Assembly (NCBI GenBank): GCA_014729055.1
Contig: WJKO01000057.1
Coordinates: 1-8,735, forward strand
Direction: 5' to 3'
DNA length: 8,735 nt
Source: Promethearchaeota archaeon
Lineage (GTDB): Archaea; Asgardarchaeota; Lokiarchaeia; Sigyniarchaeales; Promethearchaeaceae
Shown: positions 1 to 6,931 of the stretch, one piece after another
How positions within the stretch are numbered: the first letter of the stretch is position 1
How the letters are laid out: every line of letters begins with the position of its first letter
Position numbers and translations under genes: made by a program
Notes under the pieces: model-generated
What the model was told of the DNA's origin: nothing
What the model saw: the letters and a program-made list of their open reading frames with translations, nothing else
Database searches by the model: none

Positions 1-674
1 GGTTTAATATGTAAGCCAAACATTACCAGTTGCATTTTAGATTCAAAATGTCGAAACACTTTATAGACTTCTTTTGGACCTTTCCAGGACACAGGGTTAT
101 AGTATGTTAACAATCTGATTGGGTCATGAATAATTTTTCTGTGATTATAAAAAACTTTGTGATTAACCCCGTTAGGAATAACCGTTGATTTTTGTCCAAA
201 TTTTTGCCATAGTAAACGAGCTAAATAATTAGACACAACAAGTTTTCTGAGTGGTAATAAATAAGAATCTTGTATTTTCTTTACGGGACCAATGTATATT
301 TCATAGCCCTGAATAAAATAAAATTTCTCTCCTTTAATTTTAAGTTTTACAGCAGAGTAGGCAGTTGGCCAAGCACTTGCAACCACGATATCTGCTTGTG
401 GAAGAAAATGATCATGAATCCATGGAACAGCGAGTAGTCTCGCAGAAAGATTAAACCAATCTATTTTTTTCCATTTAATGATATTCACCAATAGACCGCG
501 AAGCTGCCATATTGTACTCTTGACGTCATACCAAGAAGCACCAAACCTGTAGGGAATTATAGGATAACAGATAATTACATGATGTCCCATAGCTGTCAAT
601 CTATTGGCATGCTCAAAAATAGATAATATTCCCCCATTTAAACTTTTAAAAGGGATAAGGAACAGAATTTTCAT
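1..674 (-). CDS. GT4-type glycosyltransferase, 3'-truncated by window edge
   Basis: This is the N-terminal 224 residues of a cytoplasmic GT-B glycosyltransferase (group 1/GT4) that would add a sugar to the growing lipid-linked repeat unit. The reading frame is open to the window edge, so the C-terminal part is simply not in the window. The start MKILFLIPF, followed by NGGILSIF (residues 13-20) and an EHANRLTAMGHHV segment, is the first Rossmann beta-strand, glycine loop and helix typical of the family. FIQGYEIY (120-127) and IPNGVN (166-171) mark the end of the acceptor domain and the interdomain linker. YNPVSWKGPKEVY (192-204) begins the nucleotide-sugar-binding domain. The E-x7-E donor motif would lie beyond the window. 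The ATG shares an ATGA overlap with the flippase stop, implying translational coupling, and a GGA lies 7 bases upstream. The sugar specificity cannot be read. Confidence 0.88.
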   Translation of the reverse strand, partial: MKILFLIPFKSLNGGILSIFEHANRLTAMGHHVIICYPIIPYRFGASWYDVKSTIWQLRGLLVNIIKWKKIDWFNLSARLLAVPWIHDHFLPQADIVVASAWPTAYSAVKLKIKGEKFYFIQGYEIYIGPVKKIQDSYLLPLRKLVVSNYLARLLWQKFGQKSTVIPNGVNHKVFYNHRKIIHDPIRLLTYYNPVSWKGPKEVYKVFRHFESKMQLVMFGLHIK

Positions 675-2239
675 TCAAGTTTCCAATTATTAAAACCCAC
701 AATTTTATTTCCAAATCGTTTCTTTAAAAAAAGTTTGTCCTCTTGATTCCAATAATTTAAACAATTCGTTAACAATATATAAGTAATATATGCGAGAAAG
801 GCAAAAAGAGCGAGAAATAAAATCCCAATCAGTCTTCCATGAAAGTATGGGAAAATAATTAAGTTAAAGAAAAAGATATATACTATGCAAGTTATAACCG
901 AGACAGTAAAGGGAATGACAATAACATCTATTAGGTATTTTACGTTTTTAATGTGAAAAATACGATGGAAAGACGAAATAAAATAAATAGAGCCCACTGA
1001 AACAGAGATTGGGCTCGCTACAACAGCACCCCAAAAGCCAAAAATCCGGACTAAAATTAAGCTCAGAAAAATATTCAGACTCATAGTCACAAGAGCGTAA
1101 TGTGTCTCCTTTTCTGGATAGCCCAATCCTCTTACAATCATCACACCTGTTCCAGTTAAAATATTTATAGAAATGGATACGACCAATAATTGAGCAACAA
1201 TGACAGATTCTGGCAAAAATTTACCTATCCAATAATTAATGATATGGGACGCAAAAAAAAATAAAAAAGTAAATATGGGTATAGTAAAAGCAAATATATA
1301 TCTGGTGCCTTTAAAATAAATATTTTTTATGATTGCCATACGATTAGTTACACTCATTTCAGAAACGACTGGCACAAGTGCAGAGAAACCCAATCCCCCG
1401 ATCATCCTGCCTATGCTAGAAATCTTTTGACCTACTTCATATACAGCGACTGCAGGCAAATTAATAAAGTAACCGATTATGGTCTTATCAACTTGAGTGT
1501 TTATCAGGTTGGCAAAATTGTTGATTTGCATTTTTATACCATACTTGAGCAACATTTTTGTTTTAAAGAAATTAAAATAATAAATTTTAAAATGTAAAAG
1601 ACGTGTGTATTTTAATATATACAAAAAGCTTAACCCGTGAAGTATAAATACCTGGCCAATTAACGCATATATCAAACCGATCAGACCAAAGCCTGCACTT
1701 AGGAAATATACAACGAGAAAAGCATACGTGGTATGTGCAAAAACTAAAATAACGTTTGAAATGTGCATTCGTTGCATTCCATTAATTAGGGCTTGGAACA
1801 CACTAAAAATATTTGAACATGCATATATAATGGATGCACTTTTAAATACAAAAATCGCTTCTGAAGCAATATATGAAGGGATACTGAACCACTCGATCAA
1901 AAATTGATTAAACAAAAATACGACAATAATGAGCGGCGAGGACACGATCGTGAGAAATGCCATTCCACTGAAGAGGACTCTGTTCAATAATTCATAATCC
2001 TCTTTCGAATAATACTCTGAAAAATATTTTAGAAAAGCAGAACTGGTGCCAAAGTCAAATGCTAAAAAAATTCCCATGAGCACGGAAACTAAAGCCCAAA
2101 TCCCAAACTTTATTGTTCCCAAATTTGATAAAATATAGGGCAACAGGAGTAATTGAATTCCCGCTACTATAATTCTTCCTACACTATTAAATAAAGTGTT
2201 TCTAAAAAGTTTTTCCGTATTATTGTTCAAGCTTGCCAC
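671..2239 (-). CDS. wzx: Wzx-type polysaccharide repeat-unit flippase
   Basis: This 522-residue inner-membrane protein belongs to the MOP superfamily (polysaccharide biosynthesis/RfbX group), which flips undecaprenyl-linked repeat units from the cytoplasmic to the periplasmic face. The sequence is hydrophobic along its length, with about 12-14 predicted membrane segments. Family hallmarks include the first helix with NSVGR followed by LLLPYILSNLG and FGIWALV (about residues 18-51), and the repeated fold at the middle (about 236-290) with INTQVDKTIIGYF and VYEVGQKISSIGRM. Length is at the upper end of the normal range. The start is taken as GTG at 2239, inside the end of the acyltransferase gene, because AAGG lies 6 bases upstream. 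A TTG at 2230, overlapping the upstream TGA as TTGA, is the alternative. The 3' end overlaps the GT4 start by 4 bases. The gene is strongly AT-rich, partly because it encodes many Phe, Ile and Leu residues. The family call is secure; the substrate is not known. Confidence 0.92.
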   Translation of the reverse strand: MASLNNNTEKLFRNTLFNSVGRIIVAGIQLLLLPYILSNLGTIKFGIWALVSVLMGIFLAFDFGTSSAFLKYFSEYYSKEDYELLNRVLFSGMAFLTIVSSPLIIVVFLFNQFLIEWFSIPSYIASEAIFVFKSASIIYACSNIFSVFQALINGMQRMHISNVILVFAHTTYAFLVVYFLSAGFGLIGLIYALIGQVFILHGLSFLYILKYTRLLHFKIYYFNFFKTKMLLKYGIKMQINNFANLINTQVDKTIIGYFINLPAVAVYEVGQKISSIGRMIGGLGFSALVPVVSEMSVTNRMAIIKNIYFKGTRYIFAFTIPIFTFLFFFASHIINYWIGKFLPESVIVAQLLVVSISINILTGTGVMIVRGLGYPEKETHYALVTMSLNIFLSLILVRIFGFWGAVVASPISVSVGSIYFISSFHRIFHIKNVKYLIDVIVIPFTVSVITCIVYIFFFNLIIFPYFHGRLIGILFLALFAFLAYITYILLTNCLNYWNQEDKLFLKKRFGNKIVGFNNWKLE

Positions 2240-2898
2240 TCGATACCTTGTTTCAATATTTTTGCAGGAGAACCCGCAATAAGCAAATTTTCTCCACTAA
2301 AAGCTTTTGTAACTAAACTATTTGCAGCCACGACACAATTTTTTTCAATTTTACTTCCTTTCAATATTAAACTTCTTGCTCCGATCCAAATATGATCACC
2401 AAGAATAATCGCTTCATTTCTATTGATTTGTTGACCTTTGATCATAATCTTATGCAAATCAGTATCCATCACAAGTACATCCCAGGCAAATAAACATTGA
2501 TCTCCGATATCAATATTATGATGGCAAACAATTGTACCTTCTGCGCTAATTCTAAAATCATGTCCTATTTTTAAAACCCCTTTTTTTTGAATCGAAATTT
2601 TAGAACCATGCCCAATGGCGGCTGATCCCTGAAAAACTATACATCCGTGGTGATCCCAAACCGTTCGCGAATATTTTTGGTCAAAAATTCCAACATTACC
2701 AAACCCTATTCTAACCATCCCCAAATTTATTGGGCCATTAATTATTAATTTCCCACTACAATTTTGAATATTGACTTTATACGAAAATAAAAGAGGTAAT
2801 TTCTTTATACCAACCCAACCTAGATAATGCCAATTAAGGTATATACTTTTTGGAAGAGATAGTATAATCCGATATATTTTTTTCATGTTGTAGGTCAT
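2227..2898 (-). CDS. Left-handed beta-helix (hexapeptide) acyltransferase
   Basis: This 223-residue protein resembles WbbJ/maltose O-acetyltransferase-like enzymes that transfer an acetyl (or other acyl) group from acyl-CoA to a sugar hydroxyl or amine in the cytoplasm. Hexapeptide repeats occupy roughly residues 90-195, for example AAIGHGSKISI, GVLKIGHDFRI and NIDIGDQCLF. The expected catalytic His is H149 in MDTDLHKI. The C-terminal signature DHIWIGARSLILKGSKI (168-184), then VVAANSLVTK and AGSPAKIL (208-215), is canonical. Residues 1-60 form a non-repeat N-terminal region with a basic, mildly hydrophobic start. The ATG at 2898 is 2 bases after the esterase stop. An ATG at 2886, giving MKKIYRII, is equally possible, and neither has a clear ribosome-binding site. 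The end overlaps the flippase start by 13 bases. In this context O- or N-acetylation of a repeat-unit sugar is likely; the exact substrate is unknown. Confidence 0.9.
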   Translation of the reverse strand: MTYNMKKIYRIILSLPKSIYLNWHYLGWVGIKKLPLLFSYKVNIQNCSGKLIINGPINLGMVRIGFGNVGIFDQKYSRTVWDHHGCIVFQGSAAIGHGSKISIQKKGVLKIGHDFRISAEGTIVCHHNIDIGDQCLFAWDVLVMDTDLHKIMIKGQQINRNEAIILGDHIWIGARSLILKGSKIEKNCVVAANSLVTKAFSGENLLIAGSPAKILKQGIEWQA

Positions 2899-2900
2899 AA

Positions 2901-4040
2901 CTAACGAGGTTGATATGTTATTTTTGCATTATATGAATTTTCTCCAACATAAAGAATCAATAGATAGGTACCTGCAGGGGGCGGAATATGCCACTCTAGT
3001 GGGCGTAACTGCAATCTTTTAGAACCTCTTGAAAGCAGACCAAGGGTTTGTGTGAATATTTTTTGACCCAATATATTGTATATACCCAGTGTTACATTCT
3101 GCTCGTTAAACAGAGTAAACTCTACATCAAGAGTTTCAGAAAATGGATTGGGGAAATACCTTACTACCGCTGGTGACTCGTCATTCATTTGTGGTATATT
3201 CACATAAACTTTTGGGCTTAGAATTGATTGATGAAACATCAAATGATCTGTAATATGCTTGTTCCAATAGGTCCAATTGTGGCCCCCTGAATTCTCTTTA
3301 TATATATGACATAAATTCAATGAATCGCATATTGCTTCGAACTTTCTATTGTCCTCCAAAGCATAAACATCCTCAAGCCCACAATCAGTAAAAATAAATT
3401 TATTTTGCAGAACATTATCGGTCACCAAGTGAACAGCTGAATTTGACCTCCAAGCTTCTATATTACCAACCGACGTACCTAATAACTGGCATAATTTCCA
3501 GGGCTCAGCCATAGCCGGGTGATTCGTTAAATCGAGTATACCACTCATCGAAGAAGCACAAATAAACATTTCCGGATATTTTAAAAGTAATGTTATAGCA
3601 CCATGCCCCCCCATAGAGAGTCCTGTCAAACCCAGTCTACTAATGTCAACATTAGTAGGAAATCGCTCTTTAATAAAAGGTATTAATTCATTAATAAAAT
3701 AACTTTCATATTGTTTGCTAGAATCAATCGGACTGTCAAGATACCAACTGTATTTATCCCCATCAGGAAAGACCAGAGCCAAATTGTAGGATTTGGCTTC
3801 TGAGATTATGTTTGAATTGCTAATCCAATCATCATAATCACCTCCGGCTCCATGTAGAACAAAAAGCACGGGATAATTGCCATAATCTTCCGGCAAATAT
3901 ATATAAAATTTAATATTCTTATTTAAAAAATGGCTAAAATGCTCAAGTAATCTCAATTCTCCTGCAAAAGCACAAGATATCCAAAGAAATAAAAACAAAG
4001 TCCAGATAAACTTGAGTATATTTTTATCAATAGTTTGCAT
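2901..4040 (-). CDS. Secreted esterase (alpha/beta hydrolase) with type IX sorting domain
   Basis: This 379-residue protein has three parts. Residues 1-26 form a Sec signal peptide with a hydrophobic core and a likely cut after CAFA. Residues about 30-270 match the putative esterase family (esterase D/feruloyl esterase/antigen 85 type): oxyanion segment HGAGG (63-67), nucleophile Ser142 in GLSMGG, probable acid Asp224 in CGLEDVY and His254 in SGGHNW, so the triad looks intact. Residues about 290-379 match the type A Por sorting domain: YFPNPF (295-300), LGIYNILGQKIF (318-329) and AGTYLLILYVG near the end. Such proteins cross the inner membrane by Sec and the outer membrane by type IX secretion, and are usually anchored at the surface. 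The gene lies 13 bases downstream of the wzi-like gene and 2 bases before the acyltransferase gene, with a GGA 8 bases before its ATG. It may remove or transfer acyl groups on the surface polysaccharide (inference). Protein, feruloyl or other ester substrates are not excluded. Confidence 0.9.
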   Translation of the reverse strand: MQTIDKNILKFIWTLFLFLWISCAFAGELRLLEHFSHFLNKNIKFYIYLPEDYGNYPVLFVLHGAGGDYDDWISNSNIISEAKSYNLALVFPDGDKYSWYLDSPIDSSKQYESYFINELIPFIKERFPTNVDISRLGLTGLSMGGHGAITLLLKYPEMFICASSMSGILDLTNHPAMAEPWKLCQLLGTSVGNIEAWRSNSAVHLVTDNVLQNKFIFTDCGLEDVYALEDNRKFEAICDSLNLCHIYKENSGGHNWTYWNKHITDHLMFHQSILSPKVYVNIPQMNDESPAVVRYFPNPFSETLDVEFTLFNEQNVTLGIYNILGQKIFTQTLGLLSRGSKRLQLRPLEWHIPPPAGTYLLILYVGENSYNAKITYQPR

Positions 4041-4053
4041 ATATTAAATCCGA

Positions 4054-5748
4054 CTAGTAATTTATTGAAAGCATAAAATTTGCCTGAAAGGTTTTAGAAT
4101 TGACTAACTCGGGGTTTTCGAGGGTAGCCTCTCGATCCAAACAAAAATAGTCTAATGAGAGATTGACCCACATATTCCGTAAGAACTCCATTCTGGTTTC
4201 AAAACCAATATTTAAAACTTTACTCAAAGCACCCTCCAAGAATGGTGCTGAATCGCCATAATCAACCGGATTTGCAGGAACCAAAATATTTCCACCAACA
4301 TTTAATAAATCTGTATTTTCCCCTTTACTTGATTGTTTTATTCGGGTCAATAAACCCAGCCATCGCTTGGGCTGAAAAGCAAATTCTACAAATAACTCCT
4401 TTGCATTTGGACCTAAATAGTGGCCCAATGGTGTATTATATTGAACATAGCTATTAAGCGGATTTTCATGTGAATAGGTATAGGGTCGAATATAACTATA
4501 CTCCGCTCGCATTTCAAAATTTGATAATCGAAACGGATCCGCAATAAAGCACCCCATCATCCAGGCATATTTATTTCCATAATAATCTGATCCTAATTTA
4601 CTTGCTTTGAAATCATCAAAAAGCACTTCGCCGTAGAATTTGGATCGCGCAACAGCCTTAAATTCAAAATCGAATCCTATCAGAGCGTTATCACGATCCC
4701 CCAGATAATGTTCAGCAGAGCGATAAAACATAAACGGATTTGCATACCCTGCTTCGAACATTCGACCACTGAATACAATGACTTCATGAATTCCCATATC
4801 GAGCCAAGACCATGGTGTAAATTCGAGACGGTGAGCAGTTAAAGCTTTTTGGGCATAATTTCCGTAAAAAAAATCGGGCTGGTAATGTTGCAGCCAAGCA
4901 TAAACATGAGTAAAGGTTATCCGAGAAGTATGAAATTTCAATCGAAATTGATCATATGTAGTCGCTCGATCAGAAAGAGCTAGTTGACTCTGTGTTCCTG
5001 GTCCCCAACGATTATCATCTTTTCCAAACAAGATAGAAAAATGATTACTCGAAACCACACTGTAAGCTCGGGTCTCATCATGATAAATAAAATCTCCGTT
5101 GCCTTGTACAAATCCCAAACCCTTTTCAGTATAATTTTTTTGATTAGGATATTGCCTGCTACCCCATTCGCGAGTATCTCTGACATCGACCATAAAACCC
5201 ACGTATCGCCCCAAAAATCCCCATAGCCTAAAACCATTGGTATCTTGAAAAACATACTCCCTGGCTTGCGAGGTGTCTGTATCAGCAAATAGTCGAGAAC
5301 GAAAAAAAATCGGATCCCAATATGCAATTAGAGGATCATTAATAAATGAGAACAGATTACGATTATTTTTATAAATAAAATCCGGAATTATGGGATCCAT
5401 TTTGCTTTTATGAAGCCACTTGAAAAAGCATGAATCGTACATTGTTTGATTCTCAAGGAAATCCTCTAATTCATCTTGGAACTCTATAAGCAAATAATAG
5501 AATTGCTCTTGATCAAGATTATTCAATTTTTCAAATTGATTCGGAGATTTGGAAATGAAGCGGAGATATCCAGCAATTTTAGATCGCGTCATAGGAAGAG
5601 TACCATTATGCACAGCAGGTATGATCTTTAATGTCTCTAATCGGTCTAGATAGTCATATACCCAATGATCAGACTGTACATAAATTGTTTGACCGTTTAA
5701 ACAATAAGGACCTATGATCGCAAAAAAGATGATGAAATAATACTTCAT
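4054..5748 (-). CDS. wzi: Wzi-family capsule assembly outer-membrane protein
   Basis: This is a 564-residue outer-membrane beta-barrel of the capsule assembly Wzi family, which binds polysaccharide at the cell surface. The signal peptide is MKYYFIIFFAIIGPYCLNG. Next comes a small N-terminal helical domain with VYDYLDRLETLKII and PMTRSKIAGYL (about 30-62), as seen in Wzi relatives outside enterobacteria. Barrel hallmarks follow: FGKDDNRWGPG (241-251) with LALSDRATTYDQFRL, NPFMFYRSAEHYLGDRDN (337-354), and YTYSHENPLNSYVQYNTPLG with LGPNAKELFVEF (about 423-456). The chain ends SINY, an aromatic terminus typical of barrels inserted by the BAM complex. E. coli Wzi is shorter (479 residues). I chose ATG 5748 because it begins a clean signal peptide. 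An in-frame GTG at 5781 would overlap the upstream gene by 11 bases, and neither start has a good ribosome-binding site. The base composition is less AT-rich than that of the membrane-enzyme genes around it. Confidence 0.87.
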   Translation of the reverse strand: MKYYFIIFFAIIGPYCLNGQTIYVQSDHWVYDYLDRLETLKIIPAVHNGTLPMTRSKIAGYLRFISKSPNQFEKLNNLDQEQFYYLLIEFQDELEDFLENQTMYDSCFFKWLHKSKMDPIIPDFIYKNNRNLFSFINDPLIAYWDPIFFRSRLFADTDTSQAREYVFQDTNGFRLWGFLGRYVGFMVDVRDTREWGSRQYPNQKNYTEKGLGFVQGNGDFIYHDETRAYSVVSSNHFSILFGKDDNRWGPGTQSQLALSDRATTYDQFRLKFHTSRITFTHVYAWLQHYQPDFFYGNYAQKALTAHRLEFTPWSWLDMGIHEVIVFSGRMFEAGYANPFMFYRSAEHYLGDRDNALIGFDFEFKAVARSKFYGEVLFDDFKASKLGSDYYGNKYAWMMGCFIADPFRLSNFEMRAEYSYIRPYTYSHENPLNSYVQYNTPLGHYLGPNAKELFVEFAFQPKRWLGLLTRIKQSSKGENTDLLNVGGNILVPANPVDYGDSAPFLEGALSKVLNIGFETRMEFLRNMWVNLSLDYFCLDREATLENPELVNSKTFQANFMLSINY

Positions 5749-5770
5749 AAAAATATTTTTCACATTTGTT

Positions 5771-6919
5771 TCATTGTTCACAACAACGAATAGAATCCGT
5801 CAATCTTGACAATTCCAATTTTTCATTTAACAAGGCATAAAAGGAAAATACACATAAAAAATAATATCCGGAATAGAATCTTTCCTCTGGAATGGGGAAA
5901 GCGAAAAAGTGTAAGGTTAAATATATGGAGCAAATCACAATTATAGCTAACCAGGGATTACAAATAGTTCTCATAATATTTTTTCGAATATCGTCGCGAA
6001 CCACAAAAAAAGAATAAATAATCCCAATTAGATAAACCAGAAAAGATTCATTTATCACATGGTTTTTAAAACCATTGACCAAAGCTATCGCATATTGGTT
6101 TATTGTCAATTCAGGCGGCGCTGAAAGAGGATATGGCAAAATCTCCACAAATGTAAAGTAGAAAATAGTTGTCCAACCAGGGTTCTTCCAAAAAAATGCA
6201 ATAAAAAAATAAACAATCAAAGAAAAGATCAAGGATAGAACAGGCCATAGTCGACTATATTTGTAAAATAAAAAAATATAGACCATTAATGGTATAGTAA
6301 ACAAAATTAAATCAGTTCGAATGCCTAACAAAAGGGGTAAAAGAAAAAGTAACAGAAAAATTCTTTGAGTAATAAGTAAATATATCGATGTAATAACAGC
6401 TAGAAAAGCTAGGCCATCTGGTGAAGAATATCTAGCCAAATTGGGTATTCTAAATAACAAAAGGAATAAGGGGATTGTCAGTGCAAATGGCACAGAAAGA
6501 AAACGAATGGTTAAAAAATAAACAAGTAGCAAAGAGATCCCAATTGATATACCGGATATAAGATGTGTTGCAAACCCTATTTTTAACCCAACTTTTGAAA
6601 GCAAATATATAGAGCTTGTGTAAATGGGTCGAATTTGGTAAAAGACTAGTTGCTCCTCAAAAGCTGCTGGATTGGCACTAATTATCTTTCGATATTGATT
6701 ACCGGTTGTTAATGCTATATATTCAGAGTCAGAAACCGTAGTTTTTAGCTGGGAAAAAGTATAATCATGTAAAAGCTTAACATCACTTGTTTCAAATGCT
6801 TTTGAAGCTGCGATATAGCCGATCATATCCCAGTTATGGTAAGGTGCAAAAATAGACAAGGTAAAACTAAGAAGAATTAAAAAGAAAAAGAGTAAAAAAA
6901 TCAATAATCGATTTTTCAT
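5771..6919 (-). CDS. Polytopic membrane protein, probable GT-C glycosyltransferase or polymerase
   Basis: This 382-residue inner-membrane protein has about 9-10 predicted helices. Helix 1 (about 5-25) is followed by a 70-residue hydrophilic, presumably periplasmic loop opening with YHNWDMIGYIAASKAF (27-42). An Asp in this position (D31) is where GT-C enzymes carry their catalytic acidic residue. QIRPIYTSSIYLL (95-107) leads into helix 2, and RYSSPDGLAFL (163-173) and LGIRTDLILF (198-207) recall the R-x-x-x-P-D and R-x-D motifs of polyprenyl-phosphate-sugar-dependent glycosyltransferases. I do not recognise a named family. A short O-antigen polymerase (Wzy) is an alternative, because no other candidate polymerase is visible in the window. 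The ATG is 12 bases after the previous stop, with a CCGGA 7 bases upstream. The role, sugar transfer or polymerisation on the periplasmic face, is inferred from topology and context. Confidence 0.75.
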   Translation of the reverse strand: MKNRLLIFLLFFFLILLSFTLSIFAPYHNWDMIGYIAASKAFETSDVKLLHDYTFSQLKTTVSDSEYIALTTGNQYRKIISANPAAFEEQLVFYQIRPIYTSSIYLLSKVGLKIGFATHLISGISIGISLLLVYFLTIRFLSVPFALTIPLFLLLFRIPNLARYSSPDGLAFLAVITSIYLLITQRIFLLLFLLPLLLGIRTDLILFTIPLMVYIFLFYKYSRLWPVLSLIFSLIVYFFIAFFWKNPGWTTIFYFTFVEILPYPLSAPPELTINQYAIALVNGFKNHVINESFLVYLIGIIYSFFVVRDDIRKNIMRTICNPWLAIIVICSIYLTLHFFAFPIPEERFYSGYYFLCVFSFYALLNEKLELSRLTDSIRCCEQ

Positions 6920-6931
6920 AGAAATGTCCGG

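Noticed and set aside
1253..1261. A9 tract (T9 on the coding strand) in the flippase, and A8/T8 runs at 2581-2588 and 4866-4873, as contingency loci
   Set aside because: Runs of A or T this long are common in such AT-rich, Phe- and Lys-rich coding sequence and encode ordinary residues; no repeat expansion is evident.
3969..3977. Lipobox-like WISC (residues 20-23) in the esterase signal peptide, suggesting a lipoprotein
   Set aside because: Trp at the -3 position does not fit the usual lipobox, and a normal signal peptidase I site (CAFA) follows immediately. The type IX sorting domain also argues for a soluble or sortase-anchored protein.
4242..5226. Plus-strand open frames of 71 and 80 codons, and a 115-codon minus-strand frame at 4980-5327, inside the wzi-like gene
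   Set aside because: They are fully contained in a gene with strong family motifs, show no recognisable protein features and have no convincing start context.
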